This document shows positions 36,356-45,600 of a DNA stretch of 64,000 nt, in pieces. The notes below the pieces were generated by a model. The model did not search any database. It saw nothing but the letters and a program-made list of their open reading frames with translations, and had not been told where the DNA came from. Within the stretch, counting starts at the first letter, position 1; each line of letters starts with the position of its first letter. Made by a program: the position numbers and the translations under genes. This stretch comes from Melioribacter sp051488665 (GTDB lineage: Bacteria; Bacteroidota; Ignavibacteria; Ignavibacteriales; Melioribacteraceae), in NCBI RefSeq assembly GCF_051488665.1, contig NZ_JBPSEG010000002.1, positions 434,001 to 498,000 of the forward strand, given 5' to 3'.

Positions 36356-36659
36356 TAGAACCGGCTTTCTCTTTTTCTTTCATTCCTCTGTCGACAGCTT
36401 CCTTAAAATCTTTCGAGAATTTGAATACCGGCACATAATGTTCGTCTACGAATACCTGTTCGCCCGTTCTCGGATTACGAGCGTAACGGGCTTTTTTCTT
36501 TTTAACCTTGTAACTTCCAAATCCTCTTATTTCAATACCGTTACCTTCCTGAAGCGCCTGAATAACAGTATTTAGAAAACCTTCAATAATTGCTTCGGTT
36601 TCAAGCTTAGTCAATCCAGTTCCGTTTGCAACCCGTTCTACAATGTCTGCTTTAGTCAT
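36348..36659 (-). CDS. HU/IHF-family DNA-binding protein
   Basis: This 103-residue protein is a bacterial histone-like protein: MTKADIVERVANGTGLTKLETEAIIEGFL forms the dimerising helices, IEIRGFGSYKVKKKKARYARNPRTGEQVFV is the beta-arm region with the RNPRTG motif, and VPVFKFSKDFKEAV closes the core. A 10-residue acidic/basic tail follows. It bends and compacts DNA. It is somewhat nearer to IHF subunits (GFGSY) than to HU, but the exact class cannot be set by eye. The promoter is at 36726-36756. Confidence 0.93.
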   Translation of the reverse strand: MTKADIVERVANGTGLTKLETEAIIEGFLNTVIQALQEGNGIEIRGFGSYKVKKKKARYARNPRTGEQVFVDEHYVPVFKFSKDFKEAVDRGMKEKEKAGSNE

Positions 36660-36725
36660 CTCGGCACCTTTTACGCTATTTTAAATTTTATAGCACGGAA
36701 AAATATTAAATATTCCGATAAATTC

Positions 36726-36756
36726 CAATTATAAAATGACTTACAGATATATCAAA
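36726..36756 (-). promoter_or_regulatory. Promoter of the HU-TPR-AURKAIP1-tRNA unit
   Basis: On the minus strand TTTGAT (36756-36751) is followed after 17 nt by TATAATTG (36733-36726). Read as sigma-70 elements this is TTGATA, 16 nt, TATAAT. The leader to the HU start at 36659 is about 60 nt. Confidence 0.65.
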
Positions 36757-36842
36757 TCCAAAGTTTGTTTCATATTGATACACGAATCTAAATTTAAGTC
36801 TGATTTTTCCCTAAAAAAGCTAATTTTTGCTCCGTTTTCGCA

Positions 36843-36858
36843 TGGCACAGGAATTGAT
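36843..36858 (+). promoter_or_regulatory. Candidate sigma-54 (-24/-12) promoter
   Basis: The plus strand reads TGGCACAGGAATTGAT. This matches TGGCACR-N4-TTGCW at every fixed position except the C of the -12 GC, with correct spacing. The next gene starts 43 nt downstream at 36901. Confidence 0.4.
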
Positions 36859-36900
36859 AAAGTAGTAATAAACATTAACGGAGATCGAAAGGAGTTCGAA

Positions 36901-37275
36901 ATGACACTGTTGCCAATTATATATACAAGCTTGATTTTCTTTTTCAGTTTGATGGTGCTGGTTCTTCTGGTCTCTTATATCACCTTCAAACTGAGGAAAC
37001 AAGAAAATCCCGCAATCGTCGAAGAAAGAAATAAATTAATCCAGAACCAGTACAGCTATCCGAAGCCGGCGACAGTAAAACCGTATTATCAATATTATGA
37101 AAAACCGCGCGGCGAAATCCGTCCCGTCGAAACAAAGAAGCCGCAAAGGCGGTCGAGCTCCCATCGTCGTCATCAGATTACGTCCGGAAAAAAACGGATC
37201 GAGATAATCAACGAAAAGTATACTGACGTAAGCGCTTCTTATAATAACGTATTCTTTAATAATTATGCGGATTAA
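36901..37275 (+). CDS. Small membrane-anchored protein, unknown function (paralog 1)
   Basis: The start chosen is the ATG at 36901, which has AAAGGAG 6 nt upstream; an in-frame ATG at 36736 lacks such a site. The 124-residue product begins MTLLPIIYTSLIFFFSLMVL, one membrane helix (about 5-31), then a cytoplasmic-type tail rich in Lys, Arg, Pro and Tyr (for example PYYQYYEKPRGEIRPVETKK) and a segment KKRIEIINEKY near residue 98. It shares the PIIY start and the RIEII motif with the next gene. I do not recognise a family. Confidence 0.75.
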   Translation: MTLLPIIYTSLIFFFSLMVLVLLVSYITFKLRKQENPAIVEERNKLIQNQYSYPKPATVKPYYQYYEKPRGEIRPVETKKPQRRSSSHRRHQITSGKKRIEIINEKYTDVSASYNNVFFNNYAD

Positions 37276-37320
37276 TTCCGGCTTGCTTTAATTTATGGAG
37301 TAATTTGTATATTTTAGGTT

Positions 37321-37626
37321 ATGGAATTGATACCTATTATATACAAGATACTCCTGGTAGTATTGTTTCTCTTCCTTTTAAGCATCGGCATATCGTATGT
37401 CAAGAACAGAAAAAGCATTAACGGACAAACTCAAAAGACAAATACGCCAGTAGTTAAAAAGAGCGCGGTTCCAAAGACTCCCCCGCAAAAGCCCAAGATT
37501 GACCCCGAACCGAAAGAAGAAAAATTCTACAAACCCGTAGTTACCAATTCGGGCACCCAGGAAAAAAAGAGCGCCAATCCCCGCATCGAAATTATCAGGG
37601 ACTTAAAATCAAAAGGAAAGAAATAG
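37321..37626 (+). CDS. Small membrane-anchored protein, unknown function (paralog 2)
   Basis: This 101-residue protein begins MELIPIIYKILLVVLFLFLL with one membrane helix (about 5-26). It continues with a Lys/Pro-rich, probably disordered stretch (KTPPQKPKIDPEPKEEK) and ends PRIEIIRDLKSKGKK. N-terminal PIIY, helix position, basic linker and the C-terminal RIEII motif match the protein at 36901-37275, so they are probably diverged duplicates. The ribosome binding site is weak (TTAGG). Function unknown. The gap after it to 37716 shows only a weak TTGAAT-N17-TATCTA promoter candidate at 37627-37655. Confidence 0.75.
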   Translation: MELIPIIYKILLVVLFLFLLSIGISYVKNRKSINGQTQKTNTPVVKKSAVPKTPPQKPKIDPEPKEEKFYKPVVTNSGTQEKKSANPRIEIIRDLKSKGKK

Positions 37627-37716
37627 TTGAATCCGTCCGAATTTTTATTTATCTAACTTCCATTAAGAACAAATTTTTATTCAAAAGCGTTATTGAATTT
37701 TAAAAACGGAGGACTT

Positions 37717-37920
37717 ATGCAGAACAAAGAATTTAAGATCGAAGGAATGAGCTGCCAGCATTGCGTAATGGCGGTCAAAAAAGAACTCTCTTCTCTCGCT
37801 CTGGAATCGGCGGATGTAGAAATCGGGAAAGCCAAAGTTCAATACGACGAATCAAAAGTTACCGAAGAACAAATTAAACGCGCAATCGAAGAAGCCGGAT
37901 ATAAAGTGGTTGAAAACTGA
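37717..37920 (+). CDS. copZ: Copper chaperone, heavy-metal-associated domain (CopZ-like)
   Basis: The ATG at 37717 follows a GGAGG at 37709-37713. The 67-residue product is a single HMA domain with the metal motif GMSCQHC (MxCxxC) near residues 9-15. It has the usual size of CopZ and should carry Cu(I) to the CopA ATPase encoded directly downstream; the two genes are separated by a single base. An upstream in-frame ATG at 37693 would place the ribosome binding site inside the gene. Confidence 0.88.
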   Translation: MQNKEFKIEGMSCQHCVMAVKKELSSLALESADVEIGKAKVQYDESKVTEEQIKRAIEEAGYKVVEN

Positions 37921-37921
37921 A

Positions 37922-40132
37922 ATGAAAAATTATAAACTCCCCGTTGAAGGGATGACGTGCGCAAGCTGCGTTGCGCGAGTGGAAAAGATAATAGGGAAAT
38001 TCGACGGCGTTAAAAATGTCAACGTTAATCTTGCCACCGAAACCGTTGCGTTTGAAACCGAGAAAGACGTCGATTTAAACAAAATTGCCGAAGCCGTCAA
38101 AGAATACGGCTACCAATTGCGAACGGACGTCCTCAAAAACAAAGAGGAAAGTTCCAAAGAAGAGGAAAGCGACGGATATTACACCGAACTCAAAAAGGAA
38201 TTCTACTTTGCGCTCGCTTTTACCGTCCCCATTTTCATAATAAGCATGTTAATGGGATACGAATTCTTTCAAAAGTTATTTCCGCTGACCAAAATACAAA
38301 CCGAGAAGACGCTTTTTCTGCTGACGACTCCCGTAATTTTTATTTCGGGCAAACGATTTTATACTTCGTTCTGGAATAATCTGAAGCATTTTGCATTCGA
38401 TATGAATTCGCTCGTTGCAATCGGCACGGGCGCCGCATACGGTTACAGTACGATTGCTATATTATTCCCCGAATTGTTCGACGCTCAGCCGCATGTCTAC
38501 TTCGACACGTCGGTCGTTATTATTACTTTGATATTAATGGGCAAATTGCTCGAACATTCTTCAAAACGGAAAACCAATACGGCTGTGCGTAAATTGCTCG
38601 AGCTGCAGCCTAAAACCGCAAGAATATTAATTGACGGACAGGAACAGGAAATCAATATTTCCGATTTGAAACCGGGCGACATAGTTGTCATCCGACCAGG
38701 TGAAAAAATCCCCGCCGACGGGGTTATTGTAAGCGGAGCATCTTCTGTCGACGAATCGATGCTTACCGGCGAAAGCATTCCGGTTGAAAAAACTGCAGGA
38801 TCGAAGGTTGTCGGAGGCACAATCAACAAATACGGAACGTTCAATTTCAAAGTTACCCGAACGGGAGAACAAAGCGTACTGGGACAAATTATTCAACTTG
38901 TGGAGAACGCACAGGCAAGCAAACCGCCGATACAAAAACTTGTCGACAAGATTGCCGCAGTTTTTGTGCCCGCGGTTATTATTGCGGCTGTAATTACTTT
39001 TCTGGGCTGGTATATTTTTTCGGCAGATCATTCGATCAGCCGGGCGTTAATTAATTTCGTCGCGGTTTTAATAGTTGCCTGTCCCTGCGCGCTCGGACTG
39101 GCTACTCCGACTGCTATTATTGTCGGACTCGGCAAAGGCGCCTCCAACGGCATTTTAATCAAAGACAGCGAAAGCATAGAACTCGCACACAAAATATCAG
39201 TAATGATATTCGACAAAACAGGCACGATTACGGAAGGCAAACCGTCGGTAAAAGATGTTATTACTTTGAATAATTTCGACAAAGACGAATTACTGATTTA
39301 CACTGCTTCGCTCGAAAAAAAATCGGAACATCCGCTGGCAAAAGCGATAACGGATTATTCTCGAAACCGGAATCTGTTTGAGCCGAAGACTTTCCAAAGT
39401 TTAACGGGATTCGGAATAACGGGGATAGTTAATAACAAAACTGTAATAGCGGGAAATTTCAGTCTGATGAAAGAATATTCGGCAGCTACGGCAGAAGCAG
39501 AAAAAATCTTTAATGATATTTCCGCCAAAGGAAACACCGTTATATGCGCAGCCATCGAAGGTAAGCTTGCGGGATTTATTATAATCGAAGACAAGATTAA
39601 GCCGGAAGCTCCCGAAGTTATAACCCGTCTGAAAAAAATGAATATTAAGACCGTTCTGCTAACAGGCGACAACAGAGCAACGGCTGAAAATATCGGAGCA
39701 AAGGCAGGATTCGACGAAATCAATGCCGAAGTATTGCCGGATCAAAAAGTGGAGACTGTAAAAAGATATCAAAGCAGCGGCGAAGACAAAATTGTCGCTA
39801 TGGTAGGAGACGGAATTAACGACGCTCCCGCGCTAGCTCAGGCGGATTTAAGCATTGCAATCGGCACCGGCGCCGATATTGCTATTGAAGCGGCTCAAAT
39901 TACGCTTACGGGCGGAAAATTAACAGGCGTTATTAATGCGATAAATCTGTCCCGGGCTACGATCAGAACAATTAAACAAAATCTTTTCTGGGCGTTTATT
40001 TACAATACGGCATTAATTCCTCTGGCTGCATTCGGCATGTTAAACCCGATGATAGCCGCTCTGGCAATGTCCTTCAGCTCCGTTTCGGTCGTTTCCAACT
40101 CGCTCCGTTTGAAAAACCGCAAATTAGATTGA
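37922..40132 (+). CDS. copA: Copper-exporting P1B-type ATPase
   Basis: Using the ATG at 37922 the product is 736 residues. It has one N-terminal HMA domain (GMTCASC, Cys13 and Cys16), eight membrane helices, the actuator motif TGES (LTGESIPVEK), the membrane metal site CPC (387-389), the phosphorylation motif DKTGT with Asp431, the SEHPLAKAI motif and GDGINDAPAL. The CPC motif and its chaperone partner point to Cu(I) export. A TTG at 37910, overlapping copZ, is possible but less likely as start. Confidence 0.95.
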   Translation: MKNYKLPVEGMTCASCVARVEKIIGKFDGVKNVNVNLATETVAFETEKDVDLNKIAEAVKEYGYQLRTDVLKNKEESSKEEESDGYYTELKKEFYFALAFTVPIFIISMLMGYEFFQKLFPLTKIQTEKTLFLLTTPVIFISGKRFYTSFWNNLKHFAFDMNSLVAIGTGAAYGYSTIAILFPELFDAQPHVYFDTSVVIITLILMGKLLEHSSKRKTNTAVRKLLELQPKTARILIDGQEQEINISDLKPGDIVVIRPGEKIPADGVIVSGASSVDESMLTGESIPVEKTAGSKVVGGTINKYGTFNFKVTRTGEQSVLGQIIQLVENAQASKPPIQKLVDKIAAVFVPAVIIAAVITFLGWYIFSADHSISRALINFVAVLIVACPCALGLATPTAIIVGLGKGASNGILIKDSESIELAHKISVMIFDKTGTITEGKPSVKDVITLNNFDKDELLIYTASLEKKSEHPLAKAITDYSRNRNLFEPKTFQSLTGFGITGIVNNKTVIAGNFSLMKEYSAATAEAEKIFNDISAKGNTVICAAIEGKLAGFIIIEDKIKPEAPEVITRLKKMNIKTVLLTGDNRATAENIGAKAGFDEINAEVLPDQKVETVKRYQSSGEDKIVAMVGDGINDAPALAQADLSIAIGTGADIAIEAAQITLTGGKLTGVINAINLSRATIRTIKQNLFWAFIYNTALIPLAAFGMLNPMIAALAMSFSSVSVVSNSLRLKNRKLD

Positions 40133-40136
40133 CTTC

Positions 40137-40160
40137 CGACAAAAAAAGCCAACATTGTCG
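40137..40160 (+). terminator. Weak hairpin after copA
   Basis: CGACAA (40137-40142) and TTGTCG (40155-40160) can form a 6-bp stem 4 nt after the copA stop. It is followed only by CATTTAGTTTTC, so it is a poor intrinsic terminator. Confidence 0.3.
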
Positions 40161-40230
40161 CATTTAGTTTTCAAATAAATTTCGAATTCCATAACTTAGG
40201 CATTTTCTTATAATCATTTGAGGATTACTG

Positions 40231-41586
40231 ATGGAAAAAGAAACCAAGAAAGTCGCTTCCGGTCAAGACTGGAAATTTCCAAAAGAATTCTGGCTTGCCA
40301 ACTTTATGGAATTATGCGAACGCGCAGCTTATTACGGCTTTTTCATAGTTCTTACACTCTACCTTACAGACATAGTAGGTTTTACCGACACCGAAACGGG
40401 AATAGTGGCGGGAGTATTTTATGCATTGCTCTATTTTCTGCCTCCTTTCGTCGGCGCTATATCCGACAAAATCGGTTTTAAGAAAGGTTTAATACTCGCA
40501 TTCGCTCTCCTTACAACCGGATACTTTTTTTTAGGAGTATTTCACGAAAAAATTCCCGTGATCTTTTTTCTATTCATCGTGCTGGTAGGCGGTTCGTTCA
40601 TCAAACCTCTGATAACAGGAACGGTAGCAAAAACGACCACGGAAGATAACAGGGCGCGCGGTTACGCGCTTTTCTATTGGATCGTAAATATCGGAGCCTT
40701 CAGCGGCAAAACTTTTGTGCCGTATGTAAGACAGGGTATCGGACTCGAGTACGTGAATTTCTTCTCTGCGGGAATGGCATTCCTGGCAATGCTCTTCGCC
40801 ATCTTCTTTTATAATCAAAACGATAATTCGTATACGACAAAGACAATCGAAGACGTAGTAAACTCGTTAAAAAAGATTATGACATCCCCAAGGTTATTAT
40901 TATTGATATTAATAATCAGCGGATTCTGGACTATTCAGCACCAGCTGTACGCTACGATGCCGAAGTATGTCATCCGTCTGTTGGGCGAAGACGCGCGGCC
41001 GGAATGGCTGGCAAACGTAAATCCCGCCGTCGTCGTGTTGTTCGTAGTGCTCGTTACAAATCTAATGAAAAAACAGAAAGCCGTAACGTCGATGCTGGTC
41101 GGAATGCTTTTGATGCCCTTTTCCGCCCTGGCGATGTCGGGCAGTCAATGGCTGGAAGGGATTACGGGGTCTTCCGTTTCGATTCTGGGTTTTTTTACTT
41201 TGCATCCTCTGACGGTAATGATGATAATCGGAATTGCGATTCAAGGACTTGCCGAATGCTTCATCTCGCCCAGATTTTTGGAATACTTTTCCCTTCAAGC
41301 TCCCAAGGGAGAAGAAGGGGTTTATCTCGGATTCAGCCATTTGCATTCGTTTTTGTCTGCTTTGGCAGGATTTATAATGTCGGGTTTTCTTCTGGACGCT
41401 TACTGCCCCGATCCGAATACTCTTCCTGCAGGCTTAAGCGCAGCCGAAAAAGCAATCTATTATCAGGACGCTCACGTAATCTGGTATTATTTTGTGGCAA
41501 TAGGACTGGTTGCTGCGATTGCTTTGTTTGCATTTAAAATTGTAACCGAAAGAATCGACGCAAAGAAAGCCGCCGTCAGTCGCTGA
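40231..41586 (+). CDS. MFS transporter, POT/oligopeptide-symporter-like
   Basis: This 451-residue protein has about 12 membrane helices. The N-terminal motif FWLANFMELCERAAYYGFFIVLTLYL (residues 19-44) resembles the ExxER-type motif of proton-coupled oligopeptide transporters, followed by GAISDKIGFKKGLI, the loop 2-3 MFS motif, and VGGSFIKPLITGTVAKTT. It probably imports peptides or related solutes with protons at the inner membrane; the substrate cannot be read. It starts about 100 nt after copA behind a GAGG. Its 3' end overlaps the convergent amidase gene by 11 nt. Confidence 0.8.
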   Translation: MEKETKKVASGQDWKFPKEFWLANFMELCERAAYYGFFIVLTLYLTDIVGFTDTETGIVAGVFYALLYFLPPFVGAISDKIGFKKGLILAFALLTTGYFFLGVFHEKIPVIFFLFIVLVGGSFIKPLITGTVAKTTTEDNRARGYALFYWIVNIGAFSGKTFVPYVRQGIGLEYVNFFSAGMAFLAMLFAIFFYNQNDNSYTTKTIEDVVNSLKKIMTSPRLLLLILIISGFWTIQHQLYATMPKYVIRLLGEDARPEWLANVNPAVVVLFVVLVTNLMKKQKAVTSMLVGMLLMPFSALAMSGSQWLEGITGSSVSILGFFTLHPLTVMMIIGIAIQGLAECFISPRFLEYFSLQAPKGEEGVYLGFSHLHSFLSALAGFIMSGFLLDAYCPDPNTLPAGLSAAEKAIYYQDAHVIWYYFVAIGLVAAIALFAFKIVTERIDAKKAAVSR

Positions 41587-42634
41587 AAAACAGATATTTC
41601 TTTTCGCCGCAATAGATAACTATCTTTTTACGGTAAGGGAACGAATGGTTGCCTCTTTTATTTGCTGTAATAATTCTCAAGGGAATTTCGCCGCAAGGCT
41701 CCGTTCGTTCCTTTATTGTTAATACGTTGTTCAGTGTGTCGTAATAAAAATTTTTCTTAGTTTTATTCAAATAAACCTCGGTCTCATCTATATCGATTCC
41801 GTATTTATCCGACAGCTTAAAAGAAACCGTAACGGTATCGTTTTCATAATTCAAACTCTCGGGCAGGAAAGTAATCCGGGGGATTCCTGCCATAAAATAT
41901 TTTGCTATGCCGCGGAAGACGCCCCACGCCTGTATTTTATTGAACGTATCGTCGTTTAATCTCAGAACTTCGAGTCTGCTTGTGTGAAAGCCGCATTCGA
42001 CAAGTACAGCGGGAATTTTTGAATTGCGCAGAACATAAAAGCCTTCGCCCGGATAAATTATATAATCCGAATAAGTGCCGTCGAAAGAGCCGAGCCCGCC
42101 CGGATTCCCCATCACATACGACAAATCCCGCTGGATATATTTTGCCAGATCGTTGTTGCACGGTTCATATTCGTAATATCCGGGTCGCGCATGGTAAAAT
42201 GTGGATGTATAATTTGTGTAGTTGTCTTCTTCTTTTGAAGAGGCATTGTGATGAATGCTGACGAACAATTCAGCCCCAACCGAATCCGCCATTTCAGGTC
42301 TGCGCCGCAGAGGCACCGTTATATCTTCTGTTCTCGACATAAATACCTGCGCGCCCGCCATTTCAAGATATTCTTTGAGATAAAGAGCTACTTTCAGATT
42401 AACGTCCGCCTCGATAATTTTTCCGTCCCGGCTTTTGTTTCTTCTGTCTTCGCCGCCGTGTCCGGGATCAATAAATATTTTCCTTCCCTCGAGAAATTCG
42501 AAATATCTGTCGATTGTTTTTATTCTTACGGAATCTTCCTTCCAGTCGGGCGGCAATTCGTACAGCGGGAATTCGCCGGCTGAACATCCCGCCAGCCAGA
42601 CCGTTATTAAGACAGCGAAAAGGATTTTATACAT
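41576..42634 (-). CDS. N-acetylmuramoyl-L-alanine amidase (Amidase_3), lipoprotein
   Basis: The start chosen is the ATG at 42634 with AGGTGG just upstream, which gives a proper lipoprotein signal (MYKILFAVLITVWLAGC, lipobox LAGC). The 352-residue product has the zinc amidase domain: IFIDPGHGGED (His ligand), GKIIEADVNL (Glu ligand), FVSIHHNAS (His ligand) and AVLVECGFHT (catalytic Glu). A beta-rich C-terminal domain of about 100 residues follows. It cleaves the amide between MurNAc and the stem peptide. It begins within the last 28 nt of the helicase gene. Confidence 0.9.
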   Translation of the reverse strand: MYKILFAVLITVWLAGCSAGEFPLYELPPDWKEDSVRIKTIDRYFEFLEGRKIFIDPGHGGEDRRNKSRDGKIIEADVNLKVALYLKEYLEMAGAQVFMSRTEDITVPLRRRPEMADSVGAELFVSIHHNASSKEEDNYTNYTSTFYHARPGYYEYEPCNNDLAKYIQRDLSYVMGNPGGLGSFDGTYSDYIIYPGEGFYVLRNSKIPAVLVECGFHTSRLEVLRLNDDTFNKIQAWGVFRGIAKYFMAGIPRITFLPESLNYENDTVTVSFKLSDKYGIDIDETEVYLNKTKKNFYYDTLNNVLTIKERTEPCGEIPLRIITANKRGNHSFPYRKKIVIYCGEKKYLFFSD

Positions 42635-45600
42635 TTTCCACCTTTGAGAGCGTAATGACATTTTTTGCAGTGATTCAAATTCGGTTGATATTCGGCTTTG
42701 GTTATCTTTTCGATTGTGCTCCTTATTACGTCTCCGAATTTTTCTACTTCTTCTTTGGTTAATTCTTCTGTTACCTGTATGTCGGGATGTTTGATAAATA
42801 CAAGCCTTATGGTAAAACGCTCTGCCTTTGGGTATACTTTACCGAGAATATAAGCATAAAATTTCAACTGAGGCAAATAATTTTCCGCTTTGGAGTAAAC
42901 GTCCGCCTCTCCGACGTTATCGGTTTTATAATCGACTATCGTCATTTTGTCTTTGTCGATTATCAATTTGTCTATTATACCGTAGAGATAATTTTTCCCT
43001 TCCTGCGCGTAAAACTCAGCTTCGTTGAAATACGTTTTGAATTTCTTTAATCCCTTATAAGTATTCGAAGCGTAATATTTTTCCAGGTCGGTTAGTATAT
43101 TTTTTTTGATTCCTTCCGCTGAGCCGGAAGAAATTTCCTTCTTTAATAAATCCGATACGGCTTTTTCGACGTCTTTATACTCCGTTTCTTTTTCGAGTAT
43201 GGAATGAATTATTCTACCTTTAACGTCTGCATAACCCGACAGTTCTTCGTCTTCTCTATCTTTGAAATCGTAATCGAATTCCTTTTGTTTTACAATTTCA
43301 AAAGCGAGAGAATAACCGAGTTCATAAATCAATTGATACTTAACGGGGCACTGATTAAAGATGGCAATTTTAGTAGCGGAAATAATTTCCTTCTCCGGTT
43401 CGTCCTCTATTTCGCCTATCAAGGATTTCTTAATTTCTTTATTGTCTTCCGGCTTTTCGTAAAATTTATCGGGGTAAGACAGTTCCCTTCGAACAGGAAC
43501 GGTAATTTCCATTTTTTTTTCATAAACCCTGTTGTCTCCGGAATTCACATTCATAAATTTAACATCGCCGCTTAATTCTTCATCGAAGTTTTTCAAATTT
43601 TTAATCCGGAGTCCCCGGAACAGAAGTTCCATAAAACTATTTTTTCCGGGGTCATTTTTTCCGGACGTAATAAAAAGATAATTTTCCGCTCTAGTAAGCG
43701 CCACATAAAACAATCTTTTCATTTCCGCCTGTTCTTTCTTGCCGGTTATAAATTTGTAGATCGCTTCGATCGGATTCGGTTCCTTTTCCTGCGTGAAATC
43801 ATTGTCAGGATACACTTTTGAAATAACGCCGAAATGTTTGTCCAAACCGAGTCCGGCGTATCCGCCGCTTGTTTCGTTAGCGCCGAAAAGAAAAACGGCT
43901 TTATATTCGAGTCCCTTTGCCTGATGGATTGTAAGCAAATTAACCGCATTTTGATTTTTCGAAACAGCAGCCTGGCTTTCGTCCACATAATTTTCGATAT
44001 AGTCCCGCAGAGCTTCTCTGAAATCATAAAGATTGGCAAAATTTTTAATAGTGAAGTTCCTGGCTATAGCAAGCAGTTTATTCATGTTAGCCAGTTGTTG
44101 TTCCGCGTCCCGTTTGGAAGAGATAACAGCCCAGTAGCCTGTATCGAGCAGTATTCTCCTGATAAGCGCATACGGTTTTTCATAAGTTGCGAGTTTGATA
44201 TGTTCCGACAACAGTTCCGCCGTCTTTTTATATTTTTCTTCTGCCTTCGAACTGTTTATCAGCTTTTCAAAAAACGTAGAGCCTTCCGCCGTCGATATTT
44301 CGAGAAGTTCCGAATCCGAAATCGTATAGAAAGGCGAACGTAAAATTCCGACCAGAGCCGCATCGTTTCTGCTGTTTATCAGAAACGACAAATAATTAAA
44401 AACGTCTCCCACCACTTGCTGCTGATAAAATCCCCTGCCGCCAACGATCGAATAGGGAATGTTTCTTTCAATAAATACGCGTTCTATTTTGTCGAAAAGC
44501 TTTCTTTTCCTGCAAAGGATTCCGATGTCGCCGGGGTTTAAATTTTCTTCTTCGAGCAATTGATAAATTTTGTCCGCCACGAGCATTTCTTCGCTCACAT
44601 CTTCGCCGTCTGCTATAAGCAGTTCAACCTTTCCTTTTTCATCTTCGGGCTTGGCGCAGACCAGCTCGTTGTAGGAGACTTCATTGAATAAATTTCTGAG
44701 TTCTTCGCTTTCGACCGCAAACAGATTTTTGAACAATTTGTTTACAAACAAAACTATCGGTGGCGACAATCTGAAACTGTGCGGAAGAGTAAGAACGGCT
44801 CCCCTCTCTCCTTTCGACTCGATATCTTTTCTGGTTTTATTGAATACTTCGAGTTCCGCGTTCCTGAACATATAAATACTTTGTTTTTCGTCTCCGACGA
44901 CGAACAAATTTCCGTGTTTCAGAAAATCGAGCAGAGGCATGAAAATATTATACTGCAGTTCGTTCGTATCCTGATATTCGTCAATCATAATATATTTGTA
45001 GCGCGTCCTTAAATATTCTTTAGCCGATTCCAGATTTACCACCTTTTCCGTAAGCAATAAAATATCTTCGAAGTCGACGTAACCTTTGGCTTTTTTCTTT
45101 GCGTTGTACGATTCGATAACTTTTTCCGCAACCCGTATAAACGCCCTTCCCAATTCAATTAATTTCTCAACAGCATCGTCTTTCCATTCGGCGTCAATTA
45201 TATCCTTAAAGTCTCCGAAAAATTTTTCAATAATGTTTATTTCGCTTTGAACCTTATCCTGCTCTTTGTTCAGATAACCTCTGTTTGCCAACTTAACATT
45301 ATTGCTTACAGTGATAATATCTCTAAGCTCTTTTAAGTTAGTCAATAATTCGCGCAAATTTTCAAGCGTCAATTCGCGATTGACAATTACATCCACGGAG
45401 GAGATTAAACCGGACGAAGGATTTACTTCCCGGACTTTTTCGTTGACGGTTTTAATTGCGTTTAGGAATCCGGGCAGTTCTTCCGTCAATATTAATTTCA
45501 ACACGCGTTCGTATTTCCGCTTCAGAGTTTCAAGAATTTCTTCGCTGGGTTTTGCGTATAATTCGCGGAGACTTTCGATTGTTTTTCTGTTTGAAACAGC

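Noticed and set aside
36695..36717. AT-rich inverted repeat (CGGAA...TTCCG) in the HU leader
   Set aside because: Only five GC-containing pairs in very AT-rich sequence; no regulator or function can be linked to it.
36736..36900. N-terminal extension of the small membrane protein from an ATG at 36736
   Set aside because: That ATG lies in the HU promoter region and lacks a ribosome binding site, whereas the ATG at 36901 has AAAGGAG.
37910..37921. TTG start for copA overlapping copZ
   Set aside because: An ATG at 37922 follows one base after the copZ stop and starts the HMA domain at the normal position.
40201..40231. TATAAT just before the POT-like transporter gene
   Set aside because: It lies only about 17 nt before the start codon, so the transcript would begin inside the ribosome binding site, and no -35 fits.
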